Source: Planctomycetota bacterium (GTDB taxonomy: Bacteria > Planctomycetota > SBBH01 > JACQRN01). Taken from it: 20,286 bases of DNA. The notes under the pieces are model-generated. The model was given only the letters and a program-made list of their open reading frames with translations. It was not told the DNA's origin and did no database searches. Below are positions 6,943 through 13,786 of the stretch, one piece after another. Within the stretch, counting starts at the first letter, position 1. Every line of letters begins with the position of its first letter. The translations under genes and the position numbers were made by a program. The stretch covers positions 1 to 20,286 of the forward strand of contig JACQRN010000239.1 in assembly GCA_016206515.1 (NCBI GenBank). Direction: 5' to 3'.

Positions 6943-7904
6943 CGGGCGGCCCCCCGCATCGCCGCCCCATGCCTTTCGCGAAGGAACGCGACCACGTCCG
7001 GATCCTTCCGGAACGAGAGCGCCGAGCAGGGGACACTCCGCAGGAGGTCCTCCGTGACCTGCAACTGCGCCGAGCGCGTCCGCGCGTCCCAGCGCGGGCC
7101 GTAGACCTGCGGGTAGACCGCGGCGAAGCTTTGCGTGAGGCCCTGCGGGCGCACGGAATGGCGGGTCCCGTGCGAGATGAGATAGATCTGCCGGAGCGGC
7201 GCCGACGCGTCGGTCGCCACGGGCCGGCTTCCCGGCCAGGGACTTCCGAACACCCTGTATTCCCCGCCCAAGCGGCGGATCAGGGTCCGCTCGTCCCCCA
7301 GGACCGTCGCGCCCGCGCGGCGCCAGAACTCCCACAGGGTGGTCTTGCCCGTTCCGGAACGACCGACGAACAGGATCCCCCGTCCGGCGTCGATGACCCC
7401 GGACGCGTGGCACAGCAGGCCCGGCTGGGGGGAGTGCGCCAGGAACCGGATCAGGCAGTGCGTTGCCACGGGCCCGACCAGCTGGTGCAGGCTCCAGGTG
7501 GGGGCGGACGGCCCGCTCCCGCCGGCCTTCCCGCGCCGGGGCCGCACGAACACCTCGCCCCGCGTGAGGCCGGGGTCCAGCCGCGCCACCTGCGCCGTGC
7601 GCCGCAACTCGAGATCCATCGTCTCGAAGCGATAGCCGTCGCGCTCCCGGTAGACCCGCCAGTTCCCTGGTGCGCGGTAGAGCGCCCGCGCCGACGCCGG
7701 ACGCCTCGGGAAGCGGCCCGCCCGGACGAGGAACTCGACGTCCGCCGATGCGCGGAGGGGGCGCAGGAAGGGGATGTAGTAGTCGTGGACGTCCCGGAGC
7801 GGGAACCCCGCGCTCCGGAACGCCAGGCGCGCGCCGGCGAGCTCCAACACGAAACCGGGGGGCGCCGGGCGGTCCGGAATCGATGTCCCCTCGCGTCCCT
7901 CCAT
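6939..7904 (-). CDS. HPr-kinase-like P-loop protein of a RiPP locus
   Basis: A 321-residue protein. A beta-rich N-terminal part (about 1-140) precedes HASGVIDAGRGILFVGRSGTGKTTL, whose Walker A is GRSGTGKT (181-188). This is the layout of HPr serine kinase C-terminal-like proteins (PEP carboxykinase-related fold). After it, ERTLIRRLGGEYRVFGSPWPG resembles the substrate-side segment of the family. True HprK phosphorylates a Ser of HPr in sugar regulation; relatives inside PqqD and lasso-type peptide loci are thought to act on the peptide, for example as a kinase. The precursor here is rich in Ser and Thr, so phosphorylation is a reasonable but unproven role. It starts eight bases after the precursor stop without an evident Shine-Dalgarno sequence. 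Confidence 0.85.
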   Translation of the reverse strand: MEGREGTSIPDRPAPPGFVLELAGARLAFRSAGFPLRDVHDYYIPFLRPLRASADVEFLVRAGRFPRRPASARALYRAPGNWRVYRERDGYRFETMDLELRRTAQVARLDPGLTRGEVFVRPRRGKAGGSGPSAPTWSLHQLVGPVATHCLIRFLAHSPQPGLLCHASGVIDAGRGILFVGRSGTGKTTLWEFWRRAGATVLGDERTLIRRLGGEYRVFGSPWPGSRPVATDASAPLRQIYLISHGTRHSVRPQGLTQSFAAVYPQVYGPRWDARTRSAQLQVTEDLLRSVPCSALSFRKDPDVVAFLRERHGAAMRGAAR

Positions 7905-7912
7905 GGCGACGG

Positions 7913-8122
7913 CTAGGAGGCTCCCGAGCTGTCACTCGCGCCGTGCTCCGCCTTGCGGCACCCGCCGGAGGTGCACTTCGCGGTATGGCTGTCCGCCGCA
8001 CTCGTATACGCCCCGCTGCACGTCCCCAGGACGGCCTGCTGCGGATCCAGGGTCACGCGGAACAGTTCCGGCGACGTCCAGGGCTTCTTTCCCGTCCGCC
8101 TCGGCATGGATCCTTCCGTCAT
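7913..8122 (-). CDS. RiPP precursor peptide, 69 residues, three Cys in the core
   Basis: The leader-like half contains KKPWTSPELFRVTLDPQQAV (12-31), the generic pattern K-K-P-W/Y-x-x-P-x-L...LDPxQAVL seen in precursors that travel with PqqD and radical SAM enzymes. The C-terminal half (from about Gly33) is small-residue rich, with Cys35, Cys50 and Cys55, a single Tyr39, two His (46, 60), no large aliphatic residues, and a Ser/Ala/Gly tail. The three Cys could be thioether donors or cluster ligands. The ATG overlaps the stop of radical SAM B by four bases, so the peptide is translationally coupled to its probable modifier. A second in-frame ATG sits at codon 6. No leader cleavage site is obvious; just before Cys35 (LGT) is a guess. 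Confidence 0.83.
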   Translation of the reverse strand: MTEGSMPRRTGKKPWTSPELFRVTLDPQQAVLGTCSGAYTSAADSHTAKCTSGGCRKAEHGASDSSGAS

Positions 8123-9273
8123 CGTCCCCTCCCCTCGCGCTCGAACGGCGAATGAACGTCCAGGCCCAGGCGCCGCGCCCGCGCATGGGCCGTTTCGCAG
8201 AAATGCCCCACGGGATCCTCCGCCCGTCCGGATTCCGGCGAGGCGATCCCGCTCTTCTTGTCGCACTGCGCATGGACACGGCAGTCCCGGCACGGGGAGG
8301 TGTCGGGGTAGACCCGCGCGCGGATCGCGGCATTCTGGCGCTCGAACGCCCGGGCCAGGTCGATCCGCGGGGCGTGGGCCAGGTCCACGCCCGGCGCCCT
8401 CGACCAGACGCAGCTCCCCAGGCGCCCATAGGGGTCGACGATGAAGCTGTTGCTTCCGCAGCCGCACCGGTACAGCGCCGAGGGAGGCCGGGGGAAGAGG
8501 TCCCCGTCCGCACCGTGCGCGCCGGCCGCGCGGCACCCGCTCCCGCCGTCCGGCGCGTCGCACGCGCCTTCCAGGGCGACGATCTCCTCCGGCGACAGCC
8601 GGTAGGACGCCGGCGCGATCGACCCCGCCAGGTCTGGATAGATGTCCGTGCTGACGTGGAACGGCAGACCGAAGGAGGCCAGGAGCGAGCGGATCTCCCC
8701 CAGCCTGCCGCGGTTGAGCGTCATCGCCTTGGTCTTGACCTTGAGAGGGAGCCCGCGGTCGAGGAGCAGCCGCACCCCCTCGCAGAAGCGCGCGAACGAC
8801 CCGGGCACGCGCGTCACCGCGTCGAAGACCGCCGCGGATCCGCCGTGGCAGCTCGTCTCGATCGCGAAGGGCCGGCGCTCCGCCAGCCGGTCGGCGATCG
8901 GCCGCGTCACGGTCGTGACGTTCGTGAACAGCGTGACGAGAAACCCCTTGTCTTGCGCGTGATCGTAGATCCCGAAGAAATCCGGCCGCCGGAAGATCTC
9001 CCCCCCGGTCAGGCAGAGCCACAGGCAGCCGTCCCGGTGCATCGCGTCCAGGATCCGGAGGATCTCCCGGCGCGGGAGCTCGCGCGCGACGTCCGCGGGA
9101 TGGTTGTGGCAGTCGGTATAGCAATGCACGCACCGCAGGTTGCAGCGGTAGGTCAGCTCGATCTGCCCCCGCAGGGGGAGCCCGGACCTCGCGGCGCCCT
9201 CGAAGAGCCGCGCGCTGAAGGCCGCGTAGTCCCGCTTTGGAATCGAGCCCCTCTCGCGCGCGGCGATCGTCAT
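8119..9273 (-). CDS. Radical SAM/SPASM peptide-modifying enzyme B
   Basis: A 384-residue protein. ELTYRCNLRCVHCY gives Cys44, Cys48 and Cys51 as the radical SAM cluster ligands, and LCLTGGEIFRRPDF holds the GGE motif (90-92). The SPASM region shows Cys270, Cys272, Cys288, Cys328, Cys331, Cys337 and Cys359, followed by the common ETAHARA ending. TDCHNHP after the cluster motif and SCHGG in the barrel resemble radical SAM A more than C, so A and B are probably paralogues. The gene directly precedes and overlaps the precursor gene, making it the best candidate for first modification of that peptide. The start at 9273 overlaps the methyltransferase stop (ATGA). Confidence 0.92.
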   Translation of the reverse strand: MTIAARERGSIPKRDYAAFSARLFEGAARSGLPLRGQIELTYRCNLRCVHCYTDCHNHPADVARELPRREILRILDAMHRDGCLWLCLTGGEIFRRPDFFGIYDHAQDKGFLVTLFTNVTTVTRPIADRLAERRPFAIETSCHGGSAAVFDAVTRVPGSFARFCEGVRLLLDRGLPLKVKTKAMTLNRGRLGEIRSLLASFGLPFHVSTDIYPDLAGSIAPASYRLSPEEIVALEGACDAPDGGSGCRAAGAHGADGDLFPRPPSALYRCGCGSNSFIVDPYGRLGSCVWSRAPGVDLAHAPRIDLARAFERQNAAIRARVYPDTSPCRDCRVHAQCDKKSGIASPESGRAEDPVGHFCETAHARARRLGLDVHSPFEREGRGR

Positions 9274-10421
9274 GGGGCGCCCCGCTTCTCCCCCCACAGG
9301 CAATGGCTCATGTGGACCATGAAGCTGCGGCGGCTGTTCCGCCGGATCCATGGGATGTTGTCCTTCTCCTCCAGGAGCCGGCACGTCCTCTGGAGGCGGT
9401 CCTTCAGCGCGCCGTGCGGAGAGGGTCCCGCGCCGTTCCCCCCCTGCATCCTCGCGAAGTCCCGGAAGCCGTCGATCGAGGCCAGGACCTGGAGGCCGCC
9501 GGGTTGCAGCACCCGGGCCATGTCGTCCAGCAGGGCCAGGCCGTCGTCGGCAACCTCGCTCACGTGGAAGCACGCCACCGTGGAGAAGAACCCGTCCCCG
9601 AACGGAAGCCGCGCCCCGGAGGCGACGAGAAAATCCGCGTTCCGCCGCGTGTCGGCCCGGAAGGGGCGCTCCACGGAGACGTCCGACACCTCGTACGCGC
9701 TGTAGGTCCCCTTCGGGCAGGGAACGCCCTTGGCGATCTGCCGCGCGACCAGGGCGGTCCGGAAGCACAGGTCGACGCCGTAGACGAAGGACGAGCGGCG
9801 CGCCAGATCGTGCACGAACCCCCCGACGTGGCAGCCGACCTCCAGAGCCCTGCCGCCGGCGGGGCGGCCGGAGCGCGCGAGGTACGCCATCGCCTCCCCC
9901 TGCGGGCTGTCGGGGATCCCCGTCAGGTGCGCCGCCACCGATCCGGGCGGGTACGCCTCCGTCGGCGGGGGACGGTAGTGGAACTCGATCCCGGCGCTGA
10001 TGTACTGCGGGTCGCGATCGACGTGGGTGATCCCGGGCCGCTTGAACAGGTCGCCGTGGGGCCGCTCCATCGTGTCGAGCATCCGTTCGGTCAGGAACCG
10101 CCTCGTCCGCGCGTCGAACTCGCCGTGCGCCTGCTGGGCTTCCTCCATCTGGTAGTAGTGGGTGCGCAGGTAGGGCCCGAGCGGTTCCACCAGGACGGGA
10201 ACGCCCAGGAGAACGGGGTATCGCGTGCCGCATCCCGTGCAGGCCAGGAGCGCCTCCAGGATCTCGTCGCCGTCCGCCGGGGCGCGAGGCGCCGAGGCGC
10301 ATGGCGCCGGGGCGCGAGGACGGAGCACCGGGTGGCTGCCGTCCGGGACCAGACCCGCGCGGCAGGGGCGGCCCTCCCGATCGGCCGGGCACGCGATGTC
10401 GCGAAGGGTATCGAGCCTCAC
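9270..10421 (-). CDS. SAM-dependent methyltransferase with N-terminal Trm112-like zinc-ribbon region
   Basis: A 383-residue protein from a GTG start. The N-terminal region opens LRDIACPADREGRPC (Cys11, Cys20) and, after a Pro/Ala-rich loop, continues EALLACTGCGTRYPVLLGVP (Cys61, Cys64). This is the Trm112/UPF0434 pattern of a small zinc-binding domain, here fused to the enzyme. The class I Rossmann fold follows: GRALEVGCHVGGF (about 190-202, SAM motif I), YGVDLCF, then RLPFGDGFFSTVACFHVSEV and RVLQPGG. The substrate is unknown; context suggests the peptide product, but a small-molecule cofactor is possible. GTGA overlap with radical SAM A upstream and ATGA overlap with radical SAM B downstream place it firmly in the RiPP operon. 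Confidence 0.87.
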   Translation of the reverse strand: MRLDTLRDIACPADREGRPCRAGLVPDGSHPVLRPRAPAPCASAPRAPADGDEILEALLACTGCGTRYPVLLGVPVLVEPLGPYLRTHYYQMEEAQQAHGEFDARTRRFLTERMLDTMERPHGDLFKRPGITHVDRDPQYISAGIEFHYRPPPTEAYPPGSVAAHLTGIPDSPQGEAMAYLARSGRPAGGRALEVGCHVGGFVHDLARRSSFVYGVDLCFRTALVARQIAKGVPCPKGTYSAYEVSDVSVERPFRADTRRNADFLVASGARLPFGDGFFSTVACFHVSEVADDGLALLDDMARVLQPGGLQVLASIDGFRDFARMQGGNGAGPSPHGALKDRLQRTCRLLEEKDNIPWIRRNSRRSFMVHMSHCLWGEKRGAP

Positions 10422-11428
10422 GGCGGCCCCCCGGGAACCGTTTGGGGACGGGCGGCGAGAGCCTGCGCCGCGTGCGTGTCGCGCTCGGCGTCCGTCGGTG
10501 CGGCGGGGCATCGATTGGGGCATGGGAATCCCGGCAGGGCGGCGAAGAACCCCTCGCGGAACGAGCCGCTGCGCAGGTCGTACCCCTGCCTGCGGTTCTC
10601 CGAGCACAGGGACAACTGCCCGTAGGCGTCGATGTGGAATCGGAAGCGCCCCCCGCCGCACCGCACGCCGTCCCGGCGGAGGCTCCGGCGGTACCTTCGG
10701 TCCTGGAGGCGCCGCTCGGCGCGGAACTGCGCGTCCGCCCGCTCGATCCGGCGGACCTCCTCCACGGGAAGTTGGATGCGGTCCGCGTCGGTCGCACCGT
10801 CGAGCCGGGGGCGCAGGACGGATCCGAACTGGTACTGCACTCCGGCGAGCCCGCCGGCCCACGCCTTGATCTCGCGCACCTCGTCCCGGTTCACCGTCAT
10901 CCCGAGCGTCTTGATCGTCAGAGGCAGGCCGCGCTCCAGGAGCAGGCGGATCCCCTCCCGGCAGCGGTCGTAGGACCCCGGTCCCTGGGTGATCCCGTCG
11001 AAGGAGGCGCGCGTCATGCCGTGGAAGCTGATCTCGATCATCCTGGGCGTGTAGCGCTTGAGGTGATCGGCGACCTTCGGCGTGATGAGCGTCCCGTTGG
11101 TGAAGAGGGTCAGGAGGAACCCCAGTTCCTTGGCCCGGGTGTAGATCCCGATGAAATCCGGACGCGCCAGGGGCTCCCCGCCCGTCAGGCAGAGCTCCAG
11201 GCACCCGGCGTCGCGCAACTCGCCGAGGATGCGGAGGATCTCCGGGGTCGCCAACTCGCGCCGGATGCGCCCCGGGGTGTTGAAGGGATCGGTGTAGCAC
11301 ATCACGCAGTTCAGGTTGCACCGGCAGGTCAACTCCCACTGCCCGAGCAGCGGGAGGGCCCCGCTGCCGCAGGCGTCCCGGAGGCGGCCCAGGAAACCCA
11401 GCCGTGAATCCGCGCAGGGTGCGCCCAC
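10418..11428 (-). CDS. Radical SAM enzyme A with short SPASM-like C-terminus; first gene of the RiPP operon
   Basis: A 336-residue protein from a GTG start. ELTCRCNLNCVMCY provides Cys37, Cys41 and Cys44, followed by CLTGGEPLARPDF (GGE at 83-85). The C-terminal part has only Cys257, Cys275, Cys303 and Cys307 (RCGGGRF, SLCSEN, FPCPNRC). This is fewer than in radical SAM B and C and suggests a reduced, twitch/SPASM-like auxiliary site. Barrel segments (LLTLFTNGTLITP, ISFHGMTRASFD) align by eye with radical SAM B. The GTG at 11428 lies six bases after a CAAGAT -10 element and lacks a Shine-Dalgarno sequence, so the operon message is probably leaderless. The stop overlaps the methyltransferase GTG. 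Confidence 0.9.
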   Translation of the reverse strand: MGAPCADSRLGFLGRLRDACGSGALPLLGQWELTCRCNLNCVMCYTDPFNTPGRIRRELATPEILRILGELRDAGCLELCLTGGEPLARPDFIGIYTRAKELGFLLTLFTNGTLITPKVADHLKRYTPRMIEISFHGMTRASFDGITQGPGSYDRCREGIRLLLERGLPLTIKTLGMTVNRDEVREIKAWAGGLAGVQYQFGSVLRPRLDGATDADRIQLPVEEVRRIERADAQFRAERRLQDRRYRRSLRRDGVRCGGGRFRFHIDAYGQLSLCSENRRQGYDLRSGSFREGFFAALPGFPCPNRCPAAPTDAERDTHAAQALAARPQTVPGGPP

Positions 11429-11434
11429 GCCGTG

Positions 11435-11463
11435 ATCTTGCGGGCCGGTGCTTGCCCTGTCAA
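11435..11463 (-). promoter_or_regulatory. Promoter of the RiPP operon (perfect -35, leaderless spacing)
   Basis: Read on the minus strand, a perfect TTGACA (11458-11463) is followed by a 17-base spacer and CAAGAT (11435-11440). Six bases (CACGGC) then lead to the GTG start at 11428. The predicted transcription start falls on or next to the start codon. The divergent glycosyltransferase gene begins at 11525, so 11429-11524 serves both directions. I see no clear operator palindrome in it. Confidence 0.62.
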
Positions 11464-11524
11464 CGGAGCCTCCCGCCTCCCGACTTCTGTCTTCCGGTTC
11501 CTTGCGCGTACGATCTCATTCGAC

Positions 11525-12670
11525 TTGAGGATTCTTCACTTGTTCAGCGACTGGAAATGGACCGGCCCCGCGGAGCCGGCGCTGGATCTCGTCGCAGCGC
11601 AGCGCGAGATCGGGCTCGACGTCACGCTCGCCTGCACGCCACTCCCGTTCGAGGCGCGCGACACGATCGAGGCGCACGCGCGGCGGCGCGGGATCGAGAT
11701 CCGGACCGACCTGGCCCTCCGCAAGCACTACCACCCATGGCACAACTGGCGCGACCGCGGGCGGCTGCGGACGATCCTGAAGAGGGAGAAGTTCAACGTC
11801 GTGCATTGCCACCGGCTCCAGGATCATTGGGTCGCGGCGGCGGCGATGCGGGGACTCCCCCCTACCCACCGCCCCATCCTGGTCCGGACCTGCTACGACG
11901 GCGTCCCGCAGATCCCCCACTGGCGCAACCGCCGGCTGTACGCGGGGGTGACCGACTGGCTGATCCACGCCTCGGAGGCGGCGTGCAAGGAGGACGCGCG
12001 GAACTTCCCCCTTGCCGGGCGCGCGAGCGTCATCCCCGCCCCCCTGGACACCCGGCGGTGGCGGCCGGACCGCACGGATCTCCCCGACCTGCGCGGCAGC
12101 CTCGGGCTCTCGCGCGACCACGTCGTCTTCGGGATCGTCGCCCGGATCCAGGGGAAACGCCGCTTCGATCTGCTGTGGGAGGCGTTCGTGCGCGCCTCGC
12201 GGGAGGTGCCGCAGGCGCGCCTCGTGGTGATCGGCCGCGGGACGAGGCAGCGTGAGGTCGCCGAGGAACCGCTTCGCAAGATGGGGCTCACCGACCGCGT
12301 GATCCTCGCCGGGTACCGCGTCGAGGACTACGACGCCGCGCTGGCGACGCTCGACGCGAAGATCTACCTCGTCCCCGGGACCGACGGCACCTGCCGGGCG
12401 CTCCGCCAGGCGATGGCGATGGGGAAACCCGCGATCGGGACGCGCCGGGGGATGATCCCCCAGATCGTGACGGACGGCACCGATGGCATCCTCGTGGACG
12501 AGACCCCGGACGCGCTCGCCGGTGCGATCGCGCGCCTGGCGAACGACATCGACCTGCGCGCTCGCATGGGGATCGTCGCCGCCGCCAAGGCGCGCTCGGA
12601 GTGGGACGCCATGGCGGTCGCGCGGAAGGTCGCGGACGGGTACTCCCGCCGAGCCGATGGGGTAAAGTAG
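11525..12670 (+). CDS. Glycosyltransferase, GT4-like (TTG start)
   Basis: A 381-residue protein beginning LRILHLFSDWKWTGPAEPAL, the usual GT-B opening with a Gly-Pro loop for the acceptor site. HCHRLQDHWVAAAA and IHASEAACKED lie in the N-terminal domain. ARIQGKRRFDLLWEAF opens the donor domain, with VVIGRGTRQREV and GTDGTCRALRQAMAMGKPAIGT, the equivalent of the E-x7-E donor-binding region where Glu is partly replaced. The TTG at 11525 fits the first beta strand; the open frame upstream (from 11432) has no plausible start and is promoter-like. Donor and acceptor are unknown. It diverges from the RiPP operon, so a role in glycosylating the peptide is possible, but a cell-envelope role fits the other flanking genes equally well. 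Confidence 0.83.
   Translation: MRILHLFSDWKWTGPAEPALDLVAAQREIGLDVTLACTPLPFEARDTIEAHARRRGIEIRTDLALRKHYHPWHNWRDRGRLRTILKREKFNVVHCHRLQDHWVAAAAMRGLPPTHRPILVRTCYDGVPQIPHWRNRRLYAGVTDWLIHASEAACKEDARNFPLAGRASVIPAPLDTRRWRPDRTDLPDLRGSLGLSRDHVVFGIVARIQGKRRFDLLWEAFVRASREVPQARLVVIGRGTRQREVAEEPLRKMGLTDRVILAGYRVEDYDAALATLDAKIYLVPGTDGTCRALRQAMAMGKPAIGTRRGMIPQIVTDGTDGILVDETPDALAGAIARLANDIDLRARMGIVAAAKARSEWDAMAVARKVADGYSRRADGVK
12663..12668 (+). promoter_or_regulatory. Candidate -10 element for the secreted protein gene
   Basis: TAAAGT lies exactly six bases before the ATG at 12675 and overlaps the glycosyltransferase stop codon. It matches four of six consensus -10 positions. No clear -35 is visible at 16-18 bases upstream, so read-through from the glycosyltransferase is an alternative. 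Confidence 0.3.
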
Positions 12671-12674
12671 CCCC

Positions 12675-13772
12675 ATGCGCCGCGCCCTCCTTGCGATCGG
12701 GGCGATCCTGCTGGCCCCCGCGGCGGGCGCGAGGGCGCAGGACGCCGCCTTCACGGCGACGGCGGACCCCGCCGCGGCACCCGCACCCCTGACGCGCCTG
12801 GCGATCCGCGCCGCCACGGCGCTCCCGGAGGGGGCGGTCGTCTCGGCCTCGATCCTGCGCCGCCTTCGCGCGCAGGACGGGACCGACACCGAGCGGTGGG
12901 TCAACGCGCGGCGCGGACGGGTCGTGGCGGACGGATCCGCGGTGGTCGAGTTCGACTTCCAGGATCCGCTCCCGGCCGGCCGGTACAAGATCTCCGTGAC
13001 GTTCGACGCGCAGAGGCAGACCCCGAGCGTCCGCGAGACGGCGGGGGCCGGGGGCGACCTCTCCACGGAGACCGCCGTCGAGGTCGGCACGCCCATCGAG
13101 ATCGAACTCGAGATGGAATGGGGCGCCGGCAAGATCTGGAACGCGTGGGACCGCCTCGACGCGATCCGCGCGGACCTGAAGTCCGGCGCGCCTCCGACGC
13201 CCGACGATGCCCGCGCCCGGATCGCGCAGACCGCGGGGCGCCTCGGCCGCGCCCTGTCCGGAAGCCCCGTCGCCCAGACGCTCTTCCCGCGCGGCGAGGA
13301 GGCGCTGGGGGCCTACGCGCGGGCGCTCGATGCGTTCGCCTCCTCGCCGGGCCCCGTCGAGCCCGCGGAGGCCGCCGCGGCGCGCGCCGCGGCGGTCCGG
13401 ACCGTGGCGGAGGAGTTCATCCAGACGACGGGCACGGAGGAATCCGGTTGGATCGCCTTCGTGCACCAGGAGTTCTGGATCAACCGGAGCCACCAGAGGC
13501 TCGGGGAGGAAGGGTGGGCCGGGTTCCTCGCTCAACAGCGCGAGCGGCTCGACGGGATCGAGTCGACCTACCGAGGATGGCGCGAGCCGGACGAGGGGGC
13601 ATCGAGCCCGCATACGGAGGTCGCGGCCCTCCTGCCACCCGCACCGATCGAGATCTGCGAAACGTTGCGCGCCGTCCTCGACAACTTCGAGAACGACCGC
13701 CGGGGCGGCCTCGCCAACCCCGGGCCGGATTCCCGCCGGCTCGTTCAGTCGCTGCCGTTCCGGCGGCGGTAG
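12675..13772 (+). CDS. Secreted protein of unknown function
   Basis: A 365-residue protein that I do not recognise. Residues 1-22 form a Sec signal peptide: MRR, a hydrophobic core ALLAIGAILLAPAAG, and a probable cleavage after ARA before QDA. Residues about 35-150 look like beta-sandwich sequence (LAIRAATALPEGAVVSASILRRL, VVEFDFQDPLPAGRYKISVTF). Residues about 150-340 are predicted mostly alpha-helical and Ala/Glu/Arg rich, with ESGWIAFVHQEFWINRSHQRL as the most distinctive stretch. It probably functions in the periplasm or outside the cell. It starts four bases after the glycosyltransferase stop and ends four bases from the stop of the converging metallopeptidase gene. Confidence 0.8.
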   Translation: MRRALLAIGAILLAPAAGARAQDAAFTATADPAAAPAPLTRLAIRAATALPEGAVVSASILRRLRAQDGTDTERWVNARRGRVVADGSAVVEFDFQDPLPAGRYKISVTFDAQRQTPSVRETAGAGGDLSTETAVEVGTPIEIELEMEWGAGKIWNAWDRLDAIRADLKSGAPPTPDDARARIAQTAGRLGRALSGSPVAQTLFPRGEEALGAYARALDAFASSPGPVEPAEAAAARAAAVRTVAEEFIQTTGTEESGWIAFVHQEFWINRSHQRLGEEGWAGFLAQQRERLDGIESTYRGWREPDEGASSPHTEVAALLPPAPIEICETLRAVLDNFENDRRGGLANPGPDSRRLVQSLPFRRR

Positions 13773-13786
13773 GACCCTACCCCGCC
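13762..13786. terminator. Possible bidirectional terminator between convergent genes
   Basis: The arms GGCGG-c-GGTAGG and CCTACC-CCGCC are complementary with a one-base bulge and contain both converging TAG stop codons. The two-base loop is too tight, so the inner pairs must open. There is no T tract on either strand. Folding is likely, but terminator activity is uncertain. Confidence 0.3.

Noticed and set aside
3979..11428. Identification as a lasso-peptide locus
   Set aside because: No asparagine-synthetase-like cyclase or transglutaminase-type leader protease is present. The three radical SAM enzymes point to another RiPP class.
3979..11428. Direct identification as the SynChlorMet cassette
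   Set aside because: Several partner families are shared, but the third radical SAM enzyme, the methyltransferase and the S26-like protein do not fit my memory of that cassette, and I cannot run the family models.
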